This document shows, in pieces, positions 40,501-55,500 of a stretch of 64,000 nucleotides of DNA (position 1 is the stretch's first letter; each line of letters begins with the position of its first letter). The stretch covers positions 365,363-429,362 of the forward strand of contig JAGVSM010003565.1 of assembly GCA_022494885.1 (NCBI GenBank). The letters run 5' to 3'. The position numbers and the translations under genes were made by a program. This stretch comes from Micrasema longulum (taxonomy: Eukaryota > Arthropoda > Insecta > Trichoptera > Brachycentridae). The notes under the pieces were generated by a model that saw only the letters and a program-made list of their open reading frames with translations, was not told the origin of the DNA and searched no databases.

Positions 40501-43500
40501 AGGCGCCCCTTTCGTCGTCCTTCCGGTTTAAAATATTAAGACATTTAAAAAAAACATTGCAGACAAACGAAGGGAAAGAGGATTATAAAGTAATTGTTTG
40601 GTTTAAATTTGTTGCAACAGAGAGGGAAAACATTTTTGAGAAGGGAATATGGAAGTCTAGGTATTTACAGGGCTTATGACTTATGACCTGTCATTGACTG
40701 GTTTTTCAGTGCTGCAGAGCAGCGTTTATTTTATAATTAAAAAATACATATAATAATTTGTTACCCTCTAAGTCTAATGACTTTTCGGTGGGACACATTT
40801 TTTTTTTTATGACAGCTTTATATTACATTTATTTTATTTATATTTTACAGATTTATTTATAAACAGGCACTATAAAGTATCTAGAAGATATTTCTTCAGT
40901 TCTTTTTTTTTTCATTTGAAGATTTTTCATGTTAATGATGGTTTGAGGGAGATCATTGAACAATCTTGGAACAACGCAATTAAATGTTCGCTCTCCGAAG
41001 TAATTTATAATTCGGGGAACAGACAGGGAGCCCTTTAATCTAGCGTCGTGAGTGTGGTATTTTTTTTTATATTCCGGATCAACAAAGTGATCTACAATCA
41101 ATTTGTAGTCACAAAGTTGTTTTACCGGCAGGACATTACAGAATTTAAAATATACACCTTCGCCTATATGTTTCGCCTCACGGATTATGCTATCCGGTAC
41201 AATCCCCTTCAACAGTCTCACCTGAAGATCATAAATTTTACCCAGATGAGACCGGAAGGTGAGACCCCAGACACGCACTCCGTAAGATATAATGGATTCA
41301 ATGAGTTTAAGTGGCCACTTTACACACTGTGTAACATTCACCATTCTGCCTATGTTTAAACATCCACATTTCTCAACTCTTCCATCTGTTGACTTTTATG
41401 AATTAAAAGAGCTGAAACCTTTATCATGTGGGTGAGATTCATCCGGCTGAATCAATTCGCCTACTAAGCAACGCCTGAAAACCATTTTCCAATTTCATAC
41501 TTCTTATTTTACCTAGACTTAAATATTCCCTTCCCAAAAACGTTTTCCCTCTCTGTTGCAACAAATTTAAATATGAATAACTCCCTAGGGAGGAAATCCA
41601 GCTAGTCTGCAAGCATTTGGACATAATTGTGTTTAATTTTCTTTGTTTATAAGAGGATTGCTCTCATTGTGGAATGAAAAAATATAAGCATTCCTATGGA
41701 TTAATTATAGTATTATAATAATTATTGTAATTAATTAATTTAAAAAATATATTTCAAACAGTAGGAATGGTGCGTTCAAATGTTTGATAAGCCTTTAAAA
41801 TGTGTAAGTGCCTGTCGGTGAACCAAGTAAACATGCAATTTTTGCGTGTGTAGGGACGCACATTATAATTCAAATGAAAACTTATTGAGAAAATGTCTAT
41901 ATTCGTGCATTATTATCGGCAAAATCAAGAAAGGAGTGCTGCGTTGGCTTGGGCATGTAGAGCGAATGGACGGCGAAAGAACGGTTAAAACGATTAACGA
42001 TGCGAATGTTGATGGATGCAGAAAGCGGGGAATACCGAAAAAGATATGGCATGACCAAATTCAACAAATACTTGAAGGCGGACATGTTAAAAGTCGGAAT
42101 AATCGGTGTGCGAGTATAAGAAGGTGTATGAATGTAGAGAAAGCCAGGTCTGTATGCTAAGACAGGGATATGGCGTTCTATTCTCTCTACCTACTCCTAC
42201 GACGAAACGGCCTGATGTTTCGATTGTTTGAAAACTTATTGTTAAGCGCACATAACACAAGTTTTATTAAAAGCGTTATATGGACTGTGCCTACATATTT
42301 ATGAATTTATTTATTTATTCAAAATTACACTAGTTCCTAGATTCATTAACCGATTAAGGCTTTTCAGGCTGTGCCCGTGTTAAGCCATAATAATTAACAA
42401 GAGTGAAAATTACACAGTAAAATAAATTAAATTGAAATAATATGTGATGCAATAGAATAACAATCCAGAAAAATAAAATATAAATAATAAAAAATCAAAC
42501 AAAAAATAATAACATTTCAAACATCAAGAAGATAACATGAAAAAACCGACATAAATATTAAAATATAAATTTTACTAATTTAGTTACATACATATTAAAA
42601 TATACAATATAATATAAACATTGAAATGAATAGAAAATAATGCAAAAAAACATCATTGAAATGATATCGAGATATGATTTATAAAGTAAGAAATTATAGA
42701 TACTAAATAAAAAATAAATAAAAAAATAACGAACAAACCTCAAAATTAAATTAAAACCAAGGTAAAAGCTAGTTTTACTTATTGATTAAAAATTACAGTT
42801 AACACATTCGTATCTTATAAATTTGTGTGTTTCTCAAAAGAAACCAAAATAATCCTGCATCGCTTACAAATTTAAACGCACCTGATATTAAATTAACAAA
42901 ATTAAAAAAATTAACCTTAAAATGATATTTTGTTTATATAAATAATAATTATATTATTTTTATCAGTCTGAAGATACACGTTAGAGGATGAAAGTGTTAA
43001 TTGGTCAAATAAATCAGTAAAAATAGTATTTGGACAAATTGCTGATGACAATCATCATTTTTGGTGGGGTTTTTCCGCCTAAATATTTATTCATATTTTA
43101 AAATGTGGGTATTTTTTAACAATGTGTTATTATATCGTTTGGAAGTTAGGTAAGTCACTAATTTGTAATTACTTATTCCATTTGTACAGTGAAAAGGAAG
43201 TGTGCGCGGCATGGATAACTGATAAGGAAACATGTTTACTGCGCAAGTCTCTTCCTGTCAGCAACGTTTAAATTTAGAACGATCACATTTTCCTTCGCTA
43301 AAACGGTTAATTTAAAAACAAATGAATAATAATAAAAAAACAGTAAGCTACACACGCAGCTGATAACGCCGATGCGATGTAATGGTAGCATTAAAAGCGT
43401 TCTCACAAGATAAAGAAACGCTGTAAAAAAGGTCCTGCTTTTAAATGGTGACATTTTGTTTTTCTTAGTGATACTTTATATTATGACCTCTCCTGCCCGT

Positions 43501-46500
43501 ACAGAGACAATATGGTGAAAAAAGTATTTACTTTTGTTTTCACTATCAAGTAGCTATCTGCAAATAAAACTAGAATTAACTTTTCTCTCCTTGAGTTTTG
43601 TCTCTGAGTGAGAGCATGAAAATGAGAAATCAATATTGATTGAGGGTACTACGAGGGTCATTCACGAAATAAGCTCACAAACGCTCGTATTCAATTGAAA
43701 TTCACAAACACATTAAACCATTTTTCAACGTAATCGCCATCGAGATCGACGCAGACTGCAGAGTCGAGGCACCAGTTTTTGTATGCCAGGGTCATATAAA
43801 TCCGCCACCAGTTGTTTTGGTTGCTTTTTCACTGCTTCTTTAACCTCCAGATCGTTGGAAAAACGTTTTCCACCTAAAAACTCTTTAAGTTTAGTGAAAA
43901 TGTCATAGTCCAAAGGCGCCAAGTCAAGAGAATAGAGGGAGTGAGTGACAATAATAATATCCAAACGATGCCAACAGCTCCTGTGTAACTCGCGCGGTGT
44001 GGTGCCCGGCGTTGTCATGCAGGAGGCATTCTCCCCGGGTCAGAATTCCCCTTTTGGGGTTCTGTATGGCTGTTCTGGGTTTTTTTTCGTAGTAAGTTGC
44101 TCCATTAGTGGTATTCCTTTTAGTCATAAAATCAACCAAAAGGACCCCCTAACGGTCCCAGAAAACTGATGCAATAACTTTTTTGGCTGAATGGGTCGTT
44201 TTGAACTTCTTGGTGGATGGGGAAGATGTATGACGCCACTTAAATTATCGTTTTTTGGATTCTGGAGCGTAGTTACACACACACCCACGTCTTCTTCCGT
44301 AACGATAGAGTCCAGAAAAGCTTCTTCCTGTGTAAAACGATCCAAAAATTTACGCGTGGAAAAATTTACCGCGACTAAAAAAAATGGCCGACAAACTCGC
44401 GCGACCAAATAACTAAACGTTAAGATCCCCCCTACACGTCAGGTTCGCCAACTTTGGAACGTAAAATTCCCCCGGCCTAAGGAGCCTTTGTAACCTCGTT
44501 TTGTGGATGACCTCGTATTCGCAAACCTGGCAAAATCCATCCTTTATTTTGAGCGAATCACAAAAAACTGATGCAATAATGGCTTTGACTTTTTTTATTT
44601 ACATTTCAATTTCAATAAAAGCTAAGGAAGAGAATGGAGATGTTTCTTTAGATACTGAAGAAACATCATAAGTTGAAGAAAGAGGAATTGTGGATGGGTA
44701 TTATTACTTCTTAGGAGGGTGCTGTGACAGTTAGAACGAAAGGGTAAACCATGAAATGATAAGCGTTGACATTTTTCAGGTATATAGGAGCGTTAGGACT
44801 ATGAAGTACAGTGGACAGAAGTAAGAGGGAGTTTTAATCTCTCTGCTGTGTAATTTGTGTGCATTTACAATTAATATCAGGTACAAAAAGTTAAGCAAAT
44901 AAAAAAAAAATAGCGTATGTACCCTATGCACTATCGTATGCAGATAAGGAAGAAGTTTTAACGTTAACGTGATCTTTTACCGCACATGGCGTAAGATCGA
45001 TACAATTTATTGCGTCGAACAAATCGTCGAAAAACCTTACAAAAAGGGCGAATTCCTGGAATTCCAGGCGTAGAAAAGACAGGGGAAGTAAATATTTTAA
45101 CATAAATATAAAAAATTGGTACAGTCATCATTATCATCATTTTCAAATTTGCATCCACTGCATTGGTACTCCGATTCCAGAGTATCTGGGTAATTTTCAC
45201 CCGTACACTAAATCATTTTTACAATTTCATTTTTTTTCATCTCGCGACGAAAAAAACCAATAGAATTCAACCACAAACTAAAAAATACTTTCATTTTAAT
45301 GGTTTCGTCAATAAAGGATCTTGGCATTACTTTAGATAGTAAACTCTCCTATCGTGAACGCATTGATAATATTGTAAACAAATCTCTCAAACTTCTCGGT
45401 TTTATCAATAGCGTGACGGCGGACTTCAAAAATATTAATACCATCAAAACTCATTATTGCTCACTAGTTCGACCCCATCTAGAATACACTTCTCCTATTC
45501 GGTCTCCATTCTACAGGACTCATATTGAGTCTGTCCAACACCGTTTTCTAAGAAAAGTGTCATGGTTGCTCGGATTACAAAGGGGTAATTATTCCTACTT
45601 TGAAATAGAGCAATCTTTTGATATGTCTTCATTGGAGAGACGTAGAACTGAGATGGACCTTATATGCATATTAAAAATACTTCATGCTATAAGTGATGTC
45701 CCATCTCTGTTGCAATCAATTTCTTTTCGTGTTCTCAACCATATCACCAGAAGTCAAAATCTTCTATTTATAAAATCTTCTAAGAGCAACTTTGGTTTTT
45801 ATGCCCCAATGTCCAGAATGTGTAGATTAGTCAATTCATCACACGACCTGGAATTCTTTGGGATAGATCTTCCGGCTTTTCGTAGATCTCTTCGCGACTT
45901 AACAGTGTGGGATGAAGTTGGATTAGCATGGTTTAGCTCGAAGTCTTAGGTCTTTCGTTTTTATGAATATATTGTATACAATTATTGTTTTGCCATTGTT
46001 TGTCTTTGCTAAATAGTTTTATGTTCTTTTTGTTCAGTGTCTTGCATTTATGTTTCTTCATGTAACTGTTGTAATTGCCTTAGGCCGTTTATATAATAAA
46101 TAAATAAATAAATATCATCTCTTAAAGTGCCGATAACTGTATACTTTACTCTATTACCCTTTTTTATAAAACAAAATAAACTCTAGTCAACCTCTATAAA
46201 ATTGAATACCCCTGTCACCCTGTCACCTAGAAGGCAGTAGTTTCGTTCATTATGTAGGTAGATGAAGCTACACGGACCCGACCAATAAACGCAATGGCAT
46301 GGCGCCATCATACAATGCACATTACACCATAGACCATAGACGAGGTGAACCATAGAGGTAAAGGTACCTGTCGTCTGTTCCTAATTTGAAACGCTGTCAC
46401 TTTTGACAAATTTTACGGCCAGCTGACACAATTCTTCACTTGGGATAATTATTTTCAAACAAATAAGTCGACAGCTAAGGAATTTGTTTTATTCAAAGAT

Positions 46501-49500
46501 AAGGATGTTTATTGTTGACGTTAGTAATTTAAAAAGTAGTCTTCAAAATGTAGAGCAAAAAAGTTATATAAATATTATATTCATACTTAGTAACACTGCC
46601 ACACTGGCAGAAGTCAAACAAAACGATGGGTAATGGGGTCGACCACAAACTCTGAATTCGGGCAAAGAAATTTCAGGTTTCTGGGCTTAAAAATATTCAA
46701 TATGCTACCCGAAAATCACAAAACCATGACCCGAATTCAATTAAATAAATTTGTTATTAAACGGTTACTGGATTTAAATAGAAAAAAAACGAAAAACTTA
46801 CTAAAAAACAATCTTAAATAATAAATGGTAAATTACAATATTTAATAACTTTATAATAAATCAGCTAGTAGGTAGTCATGTTATTCTTCGTTTTTGCACA
46901 AAAATGTCTGCCTTAAAACAGGTTGTACCTAGTCAGGCAGACTAGACATAATCTATAGAAATCTATTACCTTATTTTGTATGTAGTAGATAAAGAAATTG
47001 TAATTTTTGTTATTGACCATGATTATAATTATTATTATACGTGAGGTACAAACTAGGGCAGTGGCCTATGCACCATTGAATGCAAAAATGTGTCAGGAGG
47101 AATAAAACTTCCAAAAAATCATTATCATCATCATCCTATCCATAATAATAATAAAAGGTCTGACACTTTGTGTGCCAGTCTAAGAACAGTGAAACACAGT
47201 AGAACTCCAATTGTCCGAATCAATTGGCACCGGACCCGATTCAGATCAAAATAAAATTCGGATAATTATTTTTTTTCGAAAAAAATGTATATTTTAATTC
47301 ATTACTGTATTGCTTGTTAAAAAGTAAAATGAATGATTGAAAATGAAAACTGACCATTTTATTAATTAAATTAAAAGGCAACACTTTTACATGTTAAGCG
47401 TAGTTACAAGCGCAGTACATTAGTACAGTATGAACGTACCGTACTGTAAATGATAGTAATTGCTTGCTAAACATCTCAGTCAAAGTAAGCTGTTTGACTG
47501 TCATCATCTGTTTTCGGGCAGCCAAGTCGTTATTTTGCGAATGTACGTTTCCATATCATGACTTTTTTCTGAAAGTCTGAAAGCAATTCGGATAGTCGGG
47601 GTTCGAAAAATTTGAGTTCTACTGTACTGCATTTTTAAACCATCTTTTAAATAAATATTTCATGTTGACCTTGTCAGGAATCTAAACCGGGATCTCAAAA
47701 ACAGTAGACGAATGCGCCAGCCACCAGATTATTATTTTTTTATTTTCCAACATTTTGTAGAGGGTTAATGCCAATCAAAAAATATACATACATATAAAAC
47801 AATTATGTACACATACAAATGTGGTAGTGTTTTTTTATTTAACATAGTTTCAAACATTTCAATCAGTTTATCTTTACATAACAAAAAAGCTGTAAAATTA
47901 CTCGGCCATAATGTTGTGATTTACGACATAGGCCCTTTTAGACCAAAGCCACATATATACTCACAAGTTTTTTAAATTTAATAAATACGTTTATGAATAT
48001 TTTTCCTACCTTGTTAAAGGCAAAAGCCGTGAAATTAATTAATTAAAACGTTGGTATATTAAATATATTTTTTAAACTAGTTAGTCACGATAAAATGCCG
48101 TAAAAAAAATATTAAAAAAGTCCTTTTTTTAAAAATCCATCTGACCACGAGTTAAACACGTCATAGAGCAGGAATTCATCTATAAGGGCGACATTAGCGC
48201 GTCAAAAAAAACTGCCTTCTAAATTACGAAGATATATCGATAGCTGTCAAAGGAACACGTGTCTTAATGGCTTGACAGCTAAGTGGAAAAAAGGGGCAGA
48301 AAGGACTATTTAAGTGGGCGTAAAAAGGATTTATTACGGATTATAAAAATCTGCAAATATTTTTTAATGTTTGTTAAAAAAAACGTTTTTTTTAAAAAAA
48401 CATTTACAGCGGTATATTTATGCATGGGAATTATTGCTATTATTTTATTTAAAATATCATGAAGCTTCCTTTATAAAATAAATTCCATTATACAAATTTA
48501 TAAAGAAGAAAAAATAATAGAATTTGAGATGAATGAGTCACCCAGATACCAAAATAATATTAAAATTCCACACAAGTCATGGTCAAAATAGCTTTGTCTT
48601 TAGTGGTGTAAAAAAATATAATAATCTCCCCAATGAACTAAAAACAATTAAAAATAATAAATAAATAAATAAATTTAAAGTAAATCTAAAGAAATTTTTT
48701 GAACACGTGTAAAAATCGCATAATTAGTATGAATGTATTATTATTTTATATTTTTTTCCTTAAATGTTTTTTTTTTCTCATATTCAAAATTATATAAACT
48801 AAAGAAATTTTTTGAACACGTGTAAATATAACCTTAACTCACAAAATTATATAAACTATTATAAATAAACAACTACAACAGTGTAAGTGTCAAAGCACAA
48901 GAGTTAGTCTCTTTTTTTGGAGAGTTAAAGTGATAACATTTACTATTTAGATGTATAAAAGTAGATTTGTTTAGAATTTTTTTTAAACATGTACCTTTTA
49001 TGAAATTTATTAATATTTAATTTTTTATAAAAAGCTATTCTGAAACTGATTGAGGAATATGTGTATCGGGGAAGTATGTTTACTCGTCATTTCCTTATCC
49101 ACACTTAGTGGCGCATAGGGCAATGCACTGGTATACCAATTATGCAGCGTATTTCAATCATCTGTTGCATGATCAGAAACCGGGAAAGATATTGAATAGT
49201 TGGTGAGTGCCGAGATAGGGTGAACGGTGCACTAAAATCGATGGCAAATAAATGTTTGCCGCAGGAGGCGAAATTTTAGGCACACAATGGAGTTCTGGTG
49301 CCGACTATTTCGTATAGAATTTGAAAAACAAGACTGGAAGCAGGTTCAATGCTGTCAATGCGATCTCTAAGGATGCGTGGTAAAACTATGTACAACAGGT
49401 TCACAAATATCGAAAACGGGAAATATACTCATAGGCGCTTGGCCGTAGTGGCGCGGGTGCGGTGAACGCAAACATATGGTGTCGAGTAGTGTAGTGTCTA

Positions 49501-52500
49501 TGGTGATCGCGCAGGCACGGCAAAGCGCCGCGTACTGCGCCCGAGGCTGAGATAAGCACTATCGACAAATCAAGATAGGAGTTCTGCGTTAGTTTGGACA
49601 TGCATATAGAGTGAATGGACGGCGAAAGAACGAACGGCTTAAAATATTTACAATGCAAATGTTGATGGATGCAGAAAACGAGGAAGTTACTGTAAATTGG
49701 GCGGGATAAGGACAAAAATGCTTGAAGAGAGGATAAGGAGGGAAGGGGAGATGTACATATTTATTATTATAATGTCTACTAAGTTACATAATACATTTTT
49801 AGTGTAAATTTTAAATCTGACAGAGTGATGTTTGTGTAATCTATATTTTTAAATTTTGAATTGTACATTGAAAAAGTCCTACGAAAAAAAGCATTTTTTA
49901 ACATACGATGTTTTACTTATTGGTACATGAAACAGGTGGTACCGCCTACAAATCCTGGCTGGCACATGTATTGTTATTAAACCAAGCAGCTCTGTACTAT
50001 CACATTTTATTTTCAACTATCGCGCATCGCTTCGTCATGGAAAGAAACATAGTTAAGATTTATTATTTTCAACTAGAAGGGGATCAAAAGATCCAAGACA
50101 AAAATGATAAAAGTAATTCAAAAAATATATTGAGTTAACGATTTATGAAACCATTTTGACCCCAGAGGAGATAACGAATAATGGATTTGTGTTTCGTAAA
50201 ATGACCTCTGGGCGCCAAATAATAACGACCTCTGAATACAATGTCAATTAGGACAAAATATTTTAAACGTTAACTTTTCATTTTTTTTAATAGTTAAGAA
50301 GTCAGTAGACCGAGCTGAGTAGTTAGTACAGGAGTCTTCGAGCGTTCGTTCGTACGTAGCGGAAACGACAGCGAAGTAAGACTGATAGATATGTAACGCG
50401 AACGACTTTACGAAACAAAGGCACGGTGAATTATACTGTTTGCCATTTTCAAGGCTTAAACAATTTCATTTCAACCTCAATGGCGAATTACAAAATGATT
50501 CTATGAATATTGATTTTACTTTGACTTAAAATTTAAGTAAAACTTTTTATTAATTACTTTGACGTCACAAGCTACAAATTCATTCAAATGATTTAAAGAT
50601 CGGGTGGATTTTAAGTTTAGTGTTCTCAAATAGCCGTATTAAATTCATATATTTATTTTACACAAAATACGCAGTCAAAACCAAAAACAAAATATAAGTA
50701 TATCTACCCTCATACATAGTTTTTAAACACAGGGTAAGAAAAAGGAAAAAAAAACTATTATTGACTCTGATAATTTTAACCACTTGTCGAAAAAAAAAGA
50801 TTATATGAGGCTCTTAGTATCAAAAATGGCCAAACGACCCTTTACTTAATTCCGAGAAAAATTCGAAAATCTGTAATAGCACTTTGTAATTTAAATATTA
50901 AAAAAAAAACATATTTGATAATATTTAGTGCCATTAACACTTTAAACAATTAACCTAAAGGTTGACATATCAAGAAACGATATTTTTACAAGTATTGAAT
51001 ATGCAGTTGGCCGATTTTGATACTATTTTTAGCGTTTGGCCATCTTTGATACGGACGGCCTCATATACTCTAATATTTGTGACCACCAGCGTTAATTTGA
51101 GATTGAAATTAGACTCGATGATTGTCCCTGGAGGATACCGCCTATCGGTTGTTGGTCTAATGACAACTGTCCGTCTGTCTCAAATATCACGGAGAGCGGT
51201 CGTGTCAACTAAAAACATGACATAACATTGACGGTACTTTAAAAAAATAAATAAAAAAAGGATTTCACAAGTGGATCAGAATTTTCATTTTAACTCCCGA
51301 GTTAAAGATCGACTTATTTGTTTTTATTTAAAAAATACAATTTAGTATAAATTAACGGGTTGTGGTCCCGTGGCTAGTGTCGTGGTCTCACAGATCAAAG
51401 ATCCAAGGTTCACACCTCGCTCTACCTACTTAATTCCCATTTTCAAAATTGAATCATAAGAACCCAAATGGTGTTTTTTTTCTTCTTTTTGCTACAAGTG
51501 ATGTCCCATCTCTGTTGCAATTAATTTCTATTCATGTTCGCAACCGTGTAACTAGAAGTCGAAATTTACTATTTATCAAATCTTCTAAGAGCAACTTTTG
51601 CTTTTGTGTCCCAATGTCCAGAATGTGTAGATTAGTTAATTCGTCACACAACTTGGAATTCTAAGGGATAGATTTTCCGGCTTTTTGTATATCTCTTCGC
51701 CATTAACACAGGTGTGGGATGAAGATGGATTGGCATGGGTTAGCTCGAAGTCTTATAAAATGCTGATCGTGTTTTAAAACATATTGAATACCAGTCTGAA
51801 GATGCCTATTAGAGAGTGAAAGCGCTAATTGGTCAAACAAATAAGTGGAAATGTACCAAGTATTTTCAAATTAATAACTTATATGTAAATATAAGTTATT
51901 ACATCATATTGAATACTATTATTTTATGGCCCTTGTTTGTCTTTGCTACATAGATTTATGTTATTTATTATTTCTGTTCGGTTTCTCGTACATATGTTTT
52001 TTTTCATATAACTGTTTTAATTATTGGTTTAGGCCGTATATACATTAAATAAATTAATTTAAAAAAACTCTATTTTTATTGGAGAATATTATGATCGAAT
52101 GCACGGCTTGCGTTTAACACGACTTTATTCGTTATATTATTGAAAAAATAAAACTAAAAGTTTTGTTAAATAAAAAATAAAAATAATAAAAATAAATATC
52201 GATTTGATGTTTCGAAATTCAAATTCAATTTGTTACATTTTTTTAATCAAGGGTGGTATTTTATTATAATTTTTATAACAGATGCGGGGCATTGGTGCTG
52301 AAAGAAATATGGGCGTTGCCAAAAAAATAAGGATTCTGTTACTATGCTAAATATTTCTCTTAGCGTAACAGACCCCATGAGAATACTAATCACAGTAGGT
52401 ACTCAAATTAATGATATTGATTTACGAATATTTATAGCTCGTTAAACCAGTGTTACCAAAATTGACAGCAAAATTCTTTGGAAAGAGTAAAAATATTTTT

Positions 52501-55500
52501 TTTTAAGTACGTAACAGATTCTTAATTAAAAAAAATAATAATTTAAGGGAAGATTAAAAAATGTTATATATATAAAGAGTAGTATTCATATATTTAAAAC
52601 AATCGTTTGTCCACACATAAATTACTGTTTTTCCATTCTTTTTTTTGGTACTGAAGGGGAAATTAAAAATATACAAATTATGTAAAAAAACTTCAAAAAG
52701 GTAGAAACTGTTTGAAAGAAATTTGATTAAATATCTTTTTTTTTAAATATGACAAATTGGAAAAAAAAATATGCACACACTAACTCTTCATTGCTGTTCC
52801 AACAACTACTGACTATGAATTTAAAATTTGTTATTTGTTAATATTTATTGTAAAAAAAAATATGATACAAAAACTTTAAAAACTCTCTCCTGCAAAGTAT
52901 GAAATAGATTTACAGATATAGCACTCTACGATGGGCACGTCGACTTATAATATAATATGTCGTACTAAAAATATTTATAGAAGCATTGGGTATTTTACCA
53001 TGTTTTTTAAATATGCTTTTTGCTATACACATTCATTCATTTTTGTACTACGACTTTAAATAAGTTTCCAACTATGTATTCTGATTTTATTTCGCATTTT
53101 AATGAGTTTTAAAATATTTATATATACATATTCATATATTTTGAATGTTTTTTACCATGTTTTCACTACATTTATTACTTTGTTTTGACTATGTTTTTGC
53201 TTAGTGTTTTTACTACATTTTTACTATGTTTTTACTACATTTTTTACCATGTTTTTACTCCATTTTTAACTTTGTTTCTCACTTTGTCCTCTATCTTTAT
53301 AAGTGTTTCTATGTATTGATTACTGTTTTTTATAAAAAAAAATTACTGTCTTAGAACGGGGTATGAGACCCTTAGTTAGGCAGTCAAAGAAACTTTGTAT
53401 AAATCATAATTTTGTGTATGTAATATTATATGATAATAAATAAATAAATTGTATTGTAATCCCCTAGTTGTATTCCGGAGTTGAAATGTTTATTATTTTT
53501 TTTACAAACATCCAGTTTTTCCTCAATTGGCAGGTTCGTTACTTTGAAAAATATTTGACGATGTAAAACGTAAACTAGGAAAGTAAGGCACTTACTGGCT
53601 GATAGTGAAGCTGCTGCAGATAGTCCCGTTGTGTTCCTGGACCTGTTACCATTCGTCGGAGAAGGGGTCTGGTTAACGTTGGCCTGGTTTCTGCTAGCGT
53701 CATACGACAGGCCGGGGTCTGCGTAGTTCCAAAGTTCGGCCTGGAAAAAATAGTTACCTCACCATGATATTTGGAAATCAATCGACATAATACTTTAATT
53801 GTAATTTCATTAGATTTATTACAATAGAGAGAGAAAACAATTTTGAGAGAGCTAAAACCTTTATTGATGTGGCTGAGACACATCAATAAAGGTATCGGCT
53901 TTTTAACTTCTCGCAAGTCAACATTGAAAGCATCCACAATCCGCAAACCCGAATCCGTTTTAAAGACTTATGTCTTCGGATTCAGATTTTTTTGGCATTA
54001 CGACTTGATTATATTTCTTCCTCTACTAACCAAATTCAGTAAGAAAAGCCGCGAATTTAAATTTACAACTTTCAATGTCCCTTTCCCTGTCATTCTGAAA
54101 ACCCCTTTATCTTCTACAGGACAAGGGGAAGTAAAAATAAAATAAATACATAAAATAAAGTATGAGTCCCATTTTCCCTGTGCTTAGTTCAAGCGCTATG
54201 AATTCTTCACGGGTGGCTTAGAGAGATCTTCCGATGATGTCAATATCGTCCGCGTAGACAAGCATCTGAACTGACTTGATTAAGATATAGCCTCTGGTTT
54301 CTATTCATACTACTACTACTACTACTACTACCATCACGCCATTTCCCCGTAGGGGTAGGTAGAGAGAATGGACCGCCACACACGTCTATCCTGGCATACA
54401 ATCCTAGCCTCTTCCACATTCATACATCTTGTCATACATGCCCTTCGGTTCTGTCTGCTTTTGACATGACTAGACTTAAGATTTTGTTTATCTGATCATG
54501 CCACGTCTTCCTTGGTCGTCCTCGTCTAACGTTGCCGTTCATTTTTGCCATGTATACTTGTTTTACCATTCTCTCGTCGTCCATTCGTTCTACGTGACCA
54601 AACGTTCTATTCATATCTCATATTAATATATTTACTTGTGTAACTCGTTACCATAGATACGACACTAGCTGGCAGTAGGTTCCCGATTACAATAAGAAGT
54701 AAATTAAGTTATCTTCAGCTATATACAAGTAAAAACAAATTTTCTATACCAAAATGTGTATATTTTTAGGATATTTTATGTAAAACATGTTTACGAAGAT
54801 ACTTCAAAAATCCTCTCTTTTACAAGATTATCATTTCCCAATCAGCATCTAGTGGACCATGGGGCTCTAATGGTAGATTATCTAGATCATTTATGCTACC
54901 ATGGAAGGTAAGGTGATCAGTTTTACGTTTCAGGTGTCAGTCCAGTAAAACAAAAATATTGTGTAGAACCACATTTAAAACCATTTTTTTCACGTCCCTG
55001 TCAGGAACAAACCCAGGATTTTAAGAGTGGTAGGCGAATCGCTTTATAACAAAGTGAAAATATCTCCACTCGATTTTTTTTTCAGGATTTTTAACTGACG
55101 AGTCAAAAACGCTCGTCTAGGGTTCTAGTTCCTTTTTTAACTCAAAACTATGTTTTTTATCCGTCCGGATACAGAATAAAATAAATCGACCATTATTTAT
55201 TGGTTTTTTTGTTATTAAAGACGACATCAAATCCATCCATCTATTTAAAATATAATTGAAATGCATGTAAAATATAATTGAAATGCATGTAAAATTGTAT
55301 CGACTAATACCTACAAATTGTATGTTTTTTAGTATGTACTCGTATCTTTGTTGAATTAACTCATAAAATGAAATAAAGTTAATAAATGAATTTCTCCTTA
55401 CCTGTGGAGGGTATGTTGGTTGGGGTGTGTACGGAGGCGCGGGGCGAGAGTGGGCTGTGAAGGGATTCCCAAACCTCTGTGAGAAGGCGGGTAGAGTCCC

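Noticed and set aside
43725..44408. Active mariner transposase
   Set aside because: Frameshifts, a damaged first catalytic region and loss of the N-terminal half rule out function.
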